A stretch of DNA of 64,000 nt from Gordionus sp. m RMFG-2023 (GCF_954871325.1 NC_088779.1:6698846-6762845); one strand, 5' to 3'. Positions 49,101 through 57,921 are shown, numbered from the stretch's first letter. Made by a program: numbers and translations. Notes: generated by a model not told the origin, from the sequence alone.

Positions 49101-51816
49101 TCATAATATCTTTCCCTGCCTTTCTTTAACAATGAAACATAGAAAGGTTAAATTAAATTTGCATGCCCTAATCCTAGCTTGTCATTGCAATAAATAAGCT
49201 ATATTTTTTTATATATCCATGCTTTATACTTAAAATGCCATTAGGTCGAATTCATTTTATTTTTAAAATATCATAATTTTAAGCTGCGATGGAGGAGTTC
49301 ATGAATATATACGCGAAAAGTCCTCATAAGCTGAAGATGAAATTATTCAAAAAGGTAGGCCTAGGCTCATATCTAGTGTTGTTAATTCGCTTGGTCATAA
49401 AATTTACGACCCAATTTGATGGGCAGGCCTGCTCTGAGCACATACCCTGCACAAAACCCCATTTTATTTTTAGTTGTTTTTTGTTGAATTTAGGAAAGTA
49501 TGTATAGGGTCTATTCATTAGAACAATCAATCTAAAAACCTAAACTAATTCACTTGGAATAATAATTCCAATCAAAATATAATAAAATATACCTTTTATT
49601 TGGCACCATATTAATATTTTGAGTATAATATTCCTGACCCCCCTCCCAACCCCTAGATTAGCCTGCGAAAAAACGCTTGTCCTAATGAATAGATCATTTT
49701 ATTAGCTCTCCATTGATATATATTGAACATATATACTTACCTGAGTTTCAATTAAAAATATATAGGTTTTTGCTCATGGTCTGTGCCTGGTCATGCTCAG
49801 AGATGGTTTAGTCGATTTTTAGCCCCAGGTCTGGGTTTTATGCAGCCAACCAATTAGCAACACTACTCATATCACATTTTAAATTATTATTTTTTAGATA
49901 TTAAAATGCCAATCTAAATAATTGTTTTTAAAATATACAAAATTAAAAGGATGAATCGACTGAGAAGAAATCTAAAACTGATCTAGTTGAAGAAGATATT
50001 CACAATCCCACTATGAAAAACAAGATAAATGATGCCGCCATGTTTAAAAGTTTGAAAAAAGATAAATAATATATATATTTTAATAAATACATAAATTATT
50101 TTTATTTGCAAAACTGTTTTCTCATTATCAACGTAAGAGAGATTGATTTTTTTTGTATATAAATTACATATATTAAACTTTAAAATTATTTGTTCTAACA
50201 ATGACATATTACTAAAACATTTTTAGATGGCCAGACCCTAATCTGACCTGTAAAAAGTGGTAACCTAAAAAAAATAATTTTGAGTCAGACCGACTTTTTA
50301 AACCAAACTTGGTATATAAAAAAATTTAAAAATAGATAAATAGGGTTGTCCTGCCAAAAATAATTACAATCATAGATTATATAAGCCTTCATTCAATAAG
50401 AGTCTGGACAGGTCCAGTCCATCTTAAAGTTGGGTCAAACAAACTTATATATAATTATTTTTATATATCATATTAACATTTTTTAAAAAAAGTTTTGGCA
50501 CGTGAGACCCTCAGTGCCCATGATGATTCTAACCTATTCTCTGCTAGCCTTAGCCTAGAAGAAGGAGAAATATCATCTGCATTCGAGTTCAACATAACGT
50601 GCAAATCCAAAAACGAATTAGCTTTACCCGCTAAGTCCATCAATACAATTTTGGAACAAACCAAAAATAGCTCATTACTCAACTTGTCTAATCAAAATAA
50701 CGTGCCAATTCCTAAACACCCGGACACCAATAGCGGCAATACCAGTTCCACAGCAGTCGATTTGCTGGGCCAAACTCTCAACGATATACAGAACCATATG
50801 CTTTTTGGTCAACAAAATGGCCCTTCATCAAAATCATCAAATAAATCCCAGCATAACCATGAAATGGAAAGTAAGAAGAAATCGAATTACTCATCAGATG
50901 AGGCCATAAACACTGGTCGGCATTCATCCTCCCAAAACAAATCTCACAAACATTGTAGAGAGAAGCACAAGTATTAATTTTATTAAATGATTTAAATTAA
51001 CTTAAACAATATTTTATCATTTGTTAGAATTAATCGTTTTTGTGCTACTATATCTATCCTTTTATCACTTAAAAGGCATCACCATAACCATTCCAGACCT
51101 CACGACAATCTGAAAGAATCAGACCTGGACGATAAAGGTGAAGGAGCCTCTTTAGATACTTGCAAATACTGTGATCACTATCGCGATAAAAAGGCCAAAA
51201 AAATGCGGAAAAATTCTAGCAGTGACCCCGATAGCAAAAAGGACGTAAAAGAAAATGAAACACATAGTGCAGTAACAAAACACGAGAAAGAAGATCACAT
51301 TGCACGTGGTAATCATTATGATAGCATATCCGTGTGAATCTATGGTATATATTAAGAGCATATTCTGTGTGAATCTATGGTATATATTGAGACAACTATT
51401 GAACCTGTTTACCTTACTCTGTTCTTAATATCTTAAATGCTTGAACTAATCCGGACCTTATATGAACTATTATTTTTGGGAATAGATATAGTTTTAAAGT
51501 AAGGCCTGGCACGTTAATTTATTTTGTACAAATTTCGGCCATCTTGTTTTTAATTACTATATCTAATTTTTTCCCGATGTCCATTAAGGCTCTTACATCC
51601 CATGGCTATCTATTCCTAAAACAAGCGTTTTATAAATAAGTTGTGTTTGGTATCTATATTAGATCATATAAATAAATTATTTAATTTTATGAGTCTATAG
51701 TTTTGCTAGATAAAATATTAGATGAAAAACAAAAGGACCTTGATGAGTTGTGTGATAACCATGGGCTTATACGTTTTAACTCCCAAGAACGTAAATTTAT
51801 TAAAGAGTATTATTGA
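42999..51816 (+). CDS. CCNT: Cyclin T, regulatory subunit of P-TEFb
   Basis: Coding exons: 42999-43153, 43260-43341, 43490-43682, 44066-44265, 48859-48931, 49284-49354, 49950-50049, 50493-50970 and 51076-51337 (537 residues, TGA), or the last exon ending at 51308 and joined to 51701-51816 (566 residues, TGA). Every junction is GT-AG and every phase agrees. Residues 10-17 [36 protein letters not shown] (86-95), HPHSHVVKC and CKWSNWE (204-210) match cyclin T1/T2 closely and span both cyclin boxes. The [11 protein letters not shown]ys and Glu are CDK9 contacts in this family. Cyclin T binds CDK9 in the nucleus so it can phosphorylate RNA polymerase II and release pausing. The tail is Ser/Asn/Lys-rich with an H/K-rich stretch at the exon 8/9 join, like the His-rich segment of cyclin T1. 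Intron 4 (4.6 kb) and intron 6 are inflated by transposons. Confidence 0.95.
43260..43341 (+). CDS. CCNT: Cyclin T exon 2
   Basis: Acceptor TTTTTATAG, donor GACAT|GTAATA. It encodes [20 protein letters not shown], then FTLFSRH, the most conserved helix of cyclin box 1. Confidence 0.95.
43490..43682 (+). CDS. CCNT: Cyclin T exon 3
   Basis: It encodes [20 protein letters not shown] and onward to [10 protein letters not shown]. The acceptor is A-rich (TTTAAAAAAAG). The donor TTAG|GTTTAC leaves phase 1. Confidence 0.95.
44066..44265 (+). CDS. CCNT: Cyclin T exon 4
   Basis: It encodes [18 protein letters not shown] through [20 protein letters not shown] to ACKWSNWE, the start of cyclin box 2. 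The donor GGAG|GTAAAT is followed by the large transposon-filled intron. Confidence 0.95.
44842..45344. repeat. Recent 250-bp tandem duplication in cyclin T intron 4
   Basis: 44842-45094 and 45095-45344 are near-identical and abut directly; only a handful of single-base differences and small indels separate them. The second copy ends where the hAT element at 45351 is inserted. Confidence 0.92.
45351..46529 (-). mobile_element. hAT transposon with perfect 8-bp target duplication
   Basis: The ends TAGTGATGTTAACTTTT and, reversed, TAGTGATGTTAAAACTAG are inverted. CTACAGAG flanks both sides (45343-45350 and 46530-46537). Subterminal AAAGTAACTAGTTACT-type repeats fill both ends. The transposase remnant is on the minus strand (about 46110-45660), with [20 protein letters not shown] at the start and the dimerisation motif [20 protein letters not shown] near the end, broken by an in-frame stop. 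At 1179 bp it is an internally deleted copy. It sits at the left end of an older MITE (46534) inside cyclin T intron 4. Confidence 0.93.
46534..46863. mobile_element. GGCCCGG-rich hAT-like MITE, copy 3
   Basis: It begins CAGAGGTACCATTTGCATGG and ends GCAGGTCTCTG. Its first bases also form the right-hand target duplication of the hAT at 45351, so that hAT inserted at this element's left tip and is younger. It shares GGCCTGGCCC and GGTCTCTGAT blocks with the other copies. Confidence 0.8.
47894..48180. mobile_element. GGCCCGG-rich MITE, copy 4
   Basis: It starts TAGACCTACATGGTCTGGGCC and carries GGGCCCGCC, GCCAGGTCG, GCTGGGCCTG and GCCGGGCCTGGGC blocks. The interior ATTTGAAATCGCCATTATTG stretch is the reverse of a segment in the copies at 8857 and 46534. 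The right end is unclear. It lies in cyclin T intron 4. Confidence 0.65.
48859..48931 (+). CDS. CCNT: Cyclin T exon 5
   Basis: It encodes [20 protein letters not shown], then LIIQ, matching cyclin T1 IPVSTDGKHWWEYVD. Acceptor GGAATTAG, donor CAAA|GTAAAT, phase 1 out. Confidence 0.92.
49284..49354 (+). CDS. CCNT: Cyclin T exon 6
   Basis: It encodes [20 protein letters not shown], then FKK, matching the final cyclin-box helices of cyclin T (EFLQILEKTPNRLKRI). Acceptor ATTTTAAG, donor AAAG|GTAGGC. Confidence 0.9.
49374..49865. mobile_element. hAT-type MITE in cyclin T intron 6, perfect duplication
   Basis: The ends TAGTGTTGTTAATTCGCTTG and, reversed, TAGTGTTGCTAATTGGTTGG are inverted, and CTCATATC flanks both sides (49366-49373, 49866-49873). 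Without it and one duplication copy, the 595-bp intron would be about 95 bp, like introns 1 and 8. Same TAGTGTTGTTAA family as 30208 and 53959. Confidence 0.9.
49504..49697. mobile_element. Small MITE nested inside the intron-6 MITE
   Basis: GGGTCTATTCATTAGAACAA (49506) is mirrored by the reverse of TTGTCCTAATGAATAGATCA (49677). The roughly 190-bp unit lies wholly within 49374-49865. Flanking TA on the left suggests a TA-duplicating family; the right flank is less clear. Confidence 0.65.
49950..50049 (+). CDS. CCNT: Cyclin T exon 7
   Basis: It encodes a polar stretch, [20 protein letters not shown], then [13 protein letters not shown]. Supported by its acceptor (TTAAAAG) and by phases that fit both neighbours; the sequence itself is not conserved. 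Reading on without splicing would hit a stop eight codons later. Confidence 0.75.
50493..50970 (+). CDS. CCNT: Cyclin T exon 8, low-complexity tail
   Basis: 159 codons rich in Ser, Asn, Lys and Gln, starting [18 protein letters not shown] and ending [10 protein letters not shown]. No folded domain is visible. The donor ACAA|GTATTA leaves phase 2, and the G of the next exon completes a Lys codon. Confidence 0.88.
51076..51337 (+). CDS. CCNT: Cyclin T exon 9, His-rich then charged
   Basis: Acceptor ACTTAAAAG. It begins [19 protein letters not shown], continues [20 protein letters not shown] and ends YDSISV with TGA at 51335-51337. A phase-1 donor, CGTG|GTAATC, at 51308/51309 offers a splice past this stop. 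Confidence 0.85.
51332..51388. repeat. 22-bp direct repeat spanning a cyclin T stop codon
   Basis: GTGTGAATCTATGGTATATATT occurs at 51332-51353 and again at 51367-51388, a 35-bp period. The first copy contains the exon 9 stop codon. Confidence 0.9.
51701..51816 (+). CDS. CCNT: Probable alternative last exon of cyclin T
   Basis: After the acceptor GAGTCTATAG a frame reads [20 protein letters not shown], then [17 protein letters not shown] and TGA. It enters in phase 1, exactly as the internal donor at 51308 requires. The stretch looks coding against AT-rich surroundings. Which 3' end is used, or whether both are, cannot be decided here. Confidence 0.6.
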
Positions 51817-52384
51817 CTGTTTTTTCTCAGAAGACTTTATATTTTGGCTAATATCTTTTTTATTATAACTATTGATATGATTTTCAATTTTTGAATATTG
51901 ATTAACATGTACTCTCTAAATATAAATTTATAAATTAAATTAAAATTTATTTTATAAAAATCAACTTTATTTTTAACTGATAATCTAAAACATCAAATTA
52001 TTAAGGTAGATTTTTTAAATAAGAAATTGACAAATATTTAATGAGCAGTAAATATCTTTTTACTTTATTTTTTTTTATTTTTGTAAATTTTTTTATTATT
52101 TTGTTTTACTTATTTTATTAATATAAAATAAAAATAAATAATTATTTTCTAAGTTTATTGATCAAAATAAAATAAGAAAAAATCAAATTAAGATTAAATA
52201 AAATATAAATTTTACCATAATAAAATGTATATTTTTAATTTGGATGTTACAATTCAATTTAAAAAAAATATATAAAAAGGAGGTTGAACAAGTAATGAGA
52301 AAATTAAAATAAATATTAAAATATAAAAAAGCATCATATCTGACAACCCAAGCTCAACTAATATAATGAATTACCCAAAAATAA

Positions 52385-52941
52385 TTAAAACCATTTTAAA
52401 AAAATTATTACAAAATAAACAAATATTGATTTTACTTTTAAATGTTTTTTTAAATTAAAGCTTGAGATTTTAGAGAAAGATATCCTTTTGCTGTTAATAC
52501 ATAATAGGCATTTCGCCTTTAAGTTGACTTTATCATCTGTATCATCTATAAGCTTGAAATATTTTTTATATGGTGGAAATGGAAATTCGGTTTCTTCTTC
52601 TATGATCTCTAAATCCATAATATCTAAAACTATTTTTTATTATATATCTATAAAATGTATATTAATATGACTTACAAGATTTTTCAAAAAATTTTCAATA
52701 TAAAAAGGAAAAACTGATGTTTAATGTTTAAAATGATTAGATGATAAATCAATATAAAACTCGGCTCAACATTTAATAATGAATTAATTTAAATAAGATA
52801 AAATAAATATTATTAATATTTAAAAAATAATATAATTTATATATTAAATTTAAAGGAGTGGTGGAGCGGCACTCTTCCGCTCCAGCCTTAAAAGGAGCTA
52901 CTCCCGCTCCTCATATGTAGCGCCGCTCCTTAACAACTCTG
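52385..52941 (-). mobile_element. hAT transposon 5' part with BED zinc finger
   Basis: The minus-strand frame 52618-52385 reads FPFPPYKKYFKLIDDTDDKV, then AKCLLCINSKRISFSK and NLKKHLK, a BED-type zinc finger (Trp/aromatic start, C-x2-C, H) as found at the N terminus of hAT transposases. Upstream, GGAGCGG-type subterminal repeats lead to the terminal CAGAGTTGTTAAGGAGCGGC, whose tip is at 52941. The rest of the transposase and the other end are missing. Its tip matches the small MITEs at 7660, 30208, 49374 and 53959, so its relatives could have moved them. Confidence 0.8.
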
Positions 52942-53035
52942 TTGATATTCATAATTAAAATATTTTATTATATAAATCTAGATAAAAGATTAATAAGTAG
53001 GTACCTCTATTTGGACATACAGCTGAAATTTTATA

Positions 53036-53183
53036 TGTCGAAACACTCGTTAATGTAACGTTGTCAATTATAAATCTTTTTGATAATTCGTTTATTCTTA
53101 ATATATGATCTGCAATTATTCTTGTTAAATATTTAATATATAATAGTTCCGTGATACATATAAAAACATCAAACATTATCTGT
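53036..53183 (+). repeat. LTR-like repeat, left copy (Gypsy fossil 3)
   Basis: Starts TGTCGAAACACTCGTTAATG and runs through TAATAGTTCCGTGATACAT to AACATCAAACATTAT. It matches 56374-56515 in direct orientation, and its last 60 bp match 54449-54512. It probably represents the long terminal repeat of the retroelement that follows. Confidence 0.7.
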
Positions 53184-53189
53184 TAATCC

Positions 53190-53705
53190 TATCATCCCAT
53201 TTGACCATTCATCATATCATTTGCACATAAAATTGTTATCTATATCCATCCATTTAATCATTCATTTTATACATTGACCATTCATCATCCATTTGTTCCC
53301 TACATCTATCCATTTGACCATTCATATCTATTTGTTCTCTACTATCCATTTGACCATTCATTATCCATTTGTATCATTCTCATTGTATCATTCCTCTTTC
53401 AATTGACCATTCCATCTTACCCCATTTCAACCTTCCCAATCACATTTCATTTGCCACATCAACCACCTAATTACTTTCTTATATCATTGCCTCTTGCCAC
53501 TTGCAACTTTCTCTATCATATTTCATTTGTATCATTCTCATTACTCATCATCCATTTACCAATTGACAATCTTCATCCATCTAACAATTTGCCCATCTTG
53601 CCCCATTTTCACTATCCCCACTCACATTTCATTTGATCATTACATTTTGCCCCATTTCACCAATCCATCTCATTTGTCCTTTTGATTCACCCCCATCCAT
53701 CTGAC
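53190..53705. repeat. G-poor CATTTGACCATTCATC-type degenerate satellite
   Basis: About 500 bp of degenerate ATCCATTTGACCATTCATC-like units with almost no G on the plus strand. Both plus frames stay open over parts of it because of the composition. It lies between two LTR-like copies, where an LTR element would carry its leader or gag, but no gag content is recognisable. Confidence 0.75.
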
Positions 53706-53958
53706 ATTAGAATATATCTCTAATTTTTAAAAAATTTCACTAATTTTTTTTTATCTTTCCTTTCTTTTTACCTCTTTTTTTTATCTTTTCTTTTTTAATT
53801 TTTTCTTCTTTTTTTTTAAACAATACAACATTTTTGCAATACCAATATCAATTATTTTATACATATTGCCTTCAAAAACTATACATAAATATATAATCAT
53901 TTAACTGCTACATTCATTCTAAAAAAATATTTAAAAACATCATATTCTAATCGCCACC

Positions 53959-54164
53959 TAGTGTTGTTAAACGGCTCATTTTGAGCCGATTTTTAAGAAC
54001 GGTTAACTCAATTTAGCCTAAGCCTTGAGATTTTGCTAATAGATGTCCTAACTTAAGTTCCTTCTGCAAGCCAAATCTTCAGGCTTGAGTTATATTATTC
54101 TCGATAACATATTGAGTATGCCTTTTCAAAAAATCGGCTCAAAACGAGCCATTTAACAACACTA
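53959..54164. mobile_element. hAT-type MITE, TAGTGTTGTTAAA family
   Basis: TAGTGTTGTTAAACGGCTCA and, reversed, TAGTGTTGTTAAATGGCTCG are the ends; the arms continue through TTTTGAGCCGATTTTT. The flanks TCGCCACC and TTACCACC match at 6 of 8 positions. It is inserted within the Gypsy fossil 3 region. Confidence 0.85.
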
Positions 54165-54448
54165 TTACCACCATATAAATTGTTTAAGAATATATATATT
54201 TTTTCAATCACTCATTAATATTAAATTATTTATGCAAGCATACATTCCTTCCATTTTCCCTCATTACCATCAACATCTATATAAGACAATTACTAACAAA
54301 AATTACAAAAAGAATAATCGAACAAATATCAATACAATTAATTTTCATCAATAATTCAAATTACATTAATTTCAATTAAAAATAAATCAAAATTACATTT
54401 AAATCATCGAAATCTACATTTATTAAAATTAATACCTAATAAAAGTAG

Positions 54449-54512
54449 TACAATTTTGTTAAATATATCATAGTTCCGCGATACATATTAAAACATCAAA
54501 CATTATTGATTG
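54449..54512 (+). repeat. LTR-like repeat, inner partial copy
   Basis: TTTTGTTAAATATATCATAG and then TTCCGCGATACAT...AACATCAAACATTAT match the 3' parts of the copies at 53036 and 56374, in the same orientation. It may be the inner edge of the left LTR of the pol remnant. Confidence 0.6.
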
Positions 54513-54739
54513 ATTGACTTAACTCCCAATCTTCACGTTCCCCCTTTATTAATCTCATCATTATCATTAAACAAAGATAAAACATCATGACTAATTCATC
54601 CAACTCCATATGCCCATTCCAATCAGCTTCCATATATTCCTTTCATTTGTTCATACTTCATACCATACCAAATAACCATCTGATCCAGCCATCTGCCAAT
54701 ACCTCTCTAAACTATTCATTTCTTTTTTTTAAATTTAAT

Positions 54740-56373
54740 TTTTTGCTATTACCTTTCGGTGGTATTTCAAAAGGCAATGTCGGAAGTATTTGCTAGAATC
54801 CAAGGGGTATTTTATTATTTAGACGATGTGCTGATAGTGGGCAGAACAAAGGAAGAGCATAAAAGGTGAGGACAGTTTTAGCAAGAATTTTGGAGAAGGG
54901 TTAAGAGCAAATGTAAAGAAAAGTATATTCGGAGTGCAGGAAAGAATATTTAGGGCATAATATAAGAGAATATGAGATTGGGCCTATTAATAAGAATATT
55001 GATAGTATAATTAAGATGCGGGTCCGAAGAATAAGTTGGAATTGCAGTCATTCCTAGGAATGATTAATTATCACCATCGGTTTATAGAAGATTTTGCAGG
55101 TATGGCAGTGCCATTGTATGAGTTACTCAAGAAGAATAGTAAATTTGAATAGGCGGATAGAAAGGACAGGAGTTTTCAGGATTTGAAACGAGAAATTGGT
55201 AAGAGTTCTATATTGGTGAGTTTTAATGAAGAGTATGAGGTAGTGTTAACAGCGGCTGCTTCTAGTGAGAGGGTTGGAGGGGGATTGTTACATATAATGG
55301 AGTGGAGGGAACGGCCGATATTGTATTTTTCAAGAGCTCTAAGTAAAGCGGAAAGGAATTATTCAGTCATCGAGAAAAAGGCATGCTAAAAGTGGAATTA
55401 GTAAAATGTAGGGAATATTTGTAGGTAGAAGTTTTGTAGATTACACTGATCATAAGCCGTTGGTGGGGTTAATTAAGAAGGACAACAAGGAATTGTTGTT
55501 ATCGGAACTAATGCAGCAATGGTTGTTATTAGTTGGTTCATTTAACATGGAATTAAAGTATAGGAAAGGGAAGGAGAATTGTATGCCTGATGTTATGTCT
55601 AGACTATGTGTGGGGGAACAAATGGAAGAGGGAGACTGTAGACAGGAAAGGATAAATGTAATAGGGGTAAAGAGAGCGAAAGATTTTGTGAAGTGGGGTG
55701 AGTTAGTCGAGGCAACGAAGCAGGACATCGAATTAGGTAGAGTGATAAGCAGTTTAAAAGGGAGAAAGTGAATGGGATATAAGAGATAAAAGGTTTGAGC
55801 TGTTGAAGGAAGAGTTGTGGATGGGAATGTAACACGAGGATATCGGATGGTAATACCAGAGTCTTTGAGGGAGTTGGTGTTGGAAATGTTTCATGCAGGT
55901 CATCAGGGGGTGAGTAAGGTAAGATGAAGAAAAATGCGAGGGAGTACATATGGTGGCCAAGTATTAATGCAGATATTGTAGGGATAGTGCAGAAGTGTGA
56001 AACTTGTAATGAGTGGAAGGCTGTGCCGTTTATAGGTGGGAAAAAGCGCAGAGGGCTGGTGAGAGGGCACATGTGGATTTTTTTGAGTTGGATAGGAAAT
56101 TTTATTTTTTAATATGCGTATAGCAAATGGATAGATTTCCATAATGTGACGGAGTTGACGACTAAAATAGTTATTAAAGATTTTTGTGGAAGTTATGGGA
56201 TAATTGAAACGTTTCTGATGGAGGTCCTGCTTTTCAAGGTAAGAGTTTCAAAGAGTTTTGTGATAGGGAATAAGGCATATAATGTCGCCGTCAAATTATC
56301 CTAGGTCTAATGCACAGGCGAAACGTATGGTGGAAATAGTGAAGGGCTGGTTGAAAAAGGATAAATATGGAAA
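54740..56373 (+). mobile_element. Ty3/Gypsy retroelement fossil 3, pol region
   Basis: Plus-strand pol remnant: reverse transcriptase (from about 54750, with FYYLDDVLIVG near 54810), RNase H (about 55180-55570, with YFSRALSKAERNYSVIEKKA), integrase zinc-binding region (about 55890-56020, YIWWPSINADIVG) and decayed integrase core. It is broken in many places. The coding strand is strikingly poor in C. Direct LTR-like repeats at 53036 and 56374 flank it. Old. Confidence 0.9.
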
Positions 56374-56515
56374 TGTCGTAATACTCGTTAATGTAACTTT
56401 GTTAATTATAAATCTTCTTGATGAATCGTTTATTCGTAATATATGATTGCAATTATAATCTTGTTAAATATATAATAGTTCCGCGATACAAACATCAAAC
56501 ATTATTCATTGATTA
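56374..56515 (+). repeat. LTR-like repeat, right copy (Gypsy fossil 3)
   Basis: TGTCGTAATACTCGTTAATG followed by AATCTTCTTGATGAATCGTT and TAATAGTTCCGCGATACA matches 53036-53183 with many differences, as expected for the right LTR of an old insertion. Confidence 0.7.
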
Positions 56516-56659
56516 TTTGAGGCTATTATCAATTATTTACAAACTTTAACCAAATCTAGGAATATAGTTCGACCTAGAGACCAACCTATATGCAGGGTTG
56601 GGCAAATTTTAGAATAAATGTACTAAATTAAATACAAATACACTTTAAAAAAATCGAAT

Positions 56660-57245
56660 TTTTTTTACACTTATATATTATATTATTGCTCATGCTATCT
56701 ATTATATCTTTGTATTTCTGATCGATTTCATTTGTATCGATCACCGGTGAATCATTTTCGAGGCTAAAGTATCTTGATCTCCCACCGGTGTATCAAATCA
56801 GTATCGACCAGATATCCCACCTGAGTATTCCCAACACGGAGTTAAAATCGACAGATATCCCAATCCTGATCTCCCACTGGTATCAATCCCGCTGGATCTC
56901 CCATTGGAGTATCGTTATTAAGTCCATTGTAACTTGGTAGACATTGAGCTTGAACGGCCCCCGAGGTCACCATAATCCTAGCGCTGGGCAAGAAATCGTT
57001 ATCATCTGACCCACGAGTTCAGCTGGCCGTCTTTTTTGGTTTATTGGACAAGTAATCTAGCACCCGGTTGTCCAAGCCTGTCGGTGTCCGGGGTGGCATT
57101 TCTCAGCTCAGAAATTTATCATATCATATGTCTAAAGCCATACTTCATCGAAGAAAAACCCGAAATTTTTTAGTTCCTTACCAGGATTGAACCTGCGTCC
57201 TTCTGTTTCCAAGCATACATCTAACCCATTAGGCCACCCCGGCTA
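56660..57245 (-). mobile_element. Long tRNA-derived SINE with 13-bp target duplication
   Basis: The head is on the minus strand at about 57240-57165 and has an A-box-like TGGCCTAATGGGTTAG and a B-box GGTTCAATCC spaced as in a tRNA, but no matching acceptor-stem 3' half. The body is GC-richer than its surroundings and its distal half repeats GGTGGGAGATC/GGTGGGATATC. AAAAAAATCGAAT flanks both sides (56647-56659, 57246-57258). The host site appears to be another repeat beginning CAGGGTTGGGCAAATT (56593). Confidence 0.8.
57165..57240 (-). promoter_or_regulatory. Internal RNA polymerase III promoter of the SINE
   Basis: TGGCCTAATGGG (A-box) and GGTTCAATCC (B-box) lie about 40 bases apart on the minus strand. 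This pair recruits TFIIIC on tRNA genes and tRNA-derived SINEs. The pseudo-anticodon arm is not obviously functional. Confidence 0.65.
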
Positions 57246-57498
57246 AAAAAAATCGAATAAAATACATTTTTATATAAAAAAAACAAAAATAATTATTATT
57301 AAAATCTGGTAACCAAATGTCTACAATAAGTGAACCTAAAGACCTCCAATAAAATCTTCGCCAGATATGAAGGCTAAATTTTAAGAATCTTATTTTTTTG
57401 GTAAGATTTATCTAACATCTTAGATTGACTTTGTGGAAGGCACATTATATGGTTTGAGTAGTAAATGTCACAGTCTATGTTCAAACCGCTCCATATAC

Positions 57499-57565
57499 CT
57501 GTTCTGAATATCAGAACTTTTTTTAAAATTTTTTCGGTTTGTGGATCGTTAATTTCCACTAGGCC
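57499..57565 (-). CDS. Possible orphan exon
   Basis: After the acceptor AAGATTCTCTAG the minus strand reads GLVEINDPQTEKILKKVLIF, then RT, up to a donor ACAG|GTATAT; without splicing the frame stays open to 57374. The content looks protein-like but no family is recognised and no partner exons were found. Confidence 0.25.
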
Positions 57566-57679
57566 CTAGAGAATCTTTGTCATATATTTACCATTACAAT
57601 CAAATAATAGGTGTAAATATGATATTATATACTCGCCATTACAACGAAATTATATTATCTTTATTTATTTTAATTCTAG

Positions 57680-57921
57680 ATAACGGTCTTTTCCTCGATC
57701 AACCATTACCCCCTTCATCCTCTCCTACCCTCGCCTTTTTGGAGGAACAGAAGGCTAGACTGGAAATAAACCTCAAAAAATTAAAACCACCCTTATTACC
57801 TCTATCCCCTTTGCCGTCTCCTTCAAGTGAACCATCTCCTTCCCAAGTTACGAATCCCGGTATCGTTGCTAAAGATGTCTACCTTTCATCTACATTCGTT
57901 AATAATAATAATTTTTTTTGA
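57680..57921 (+). CDS. Orphan Pro/Ser-rich last exon
   Basis: The acceptor TTTTAATTCTAG is followed by NGLFLDQPLPPSSSPTLAF, LEEQKARLEINLKKLKPPL (a short helix) and a Pro/Ser-rich tail ending FVNNNNFF and TGA. It enters in phase 1, as does the 51701 exon, so it could be another alternative last exon of cyclin T 5.9 kb downstream, or the end of a gene whose other exons were not seen. The coding look is good; ownership is unknown. Confidence 0.5.

Noticed and set aside
53274-53636. 120-codon Pro/Ile/Ser-rich frame
   Set aside because: Open only because of the G-free CATT-type repeat composition; overlapping frames are also open.
55599-56072. 157-codon minus-strand frame
   Set aside because: Antisense of the C-poor Gypsy pol region; its Pro/Ser/Leu-rich content is a composition shadow.
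57162-57240. Functional tRNA gene on the minus strand
   Set aside because: The 5' GCCGGGG has no complementary 3' half, and the sequence runs on into a long SINE body with its own target duplication.
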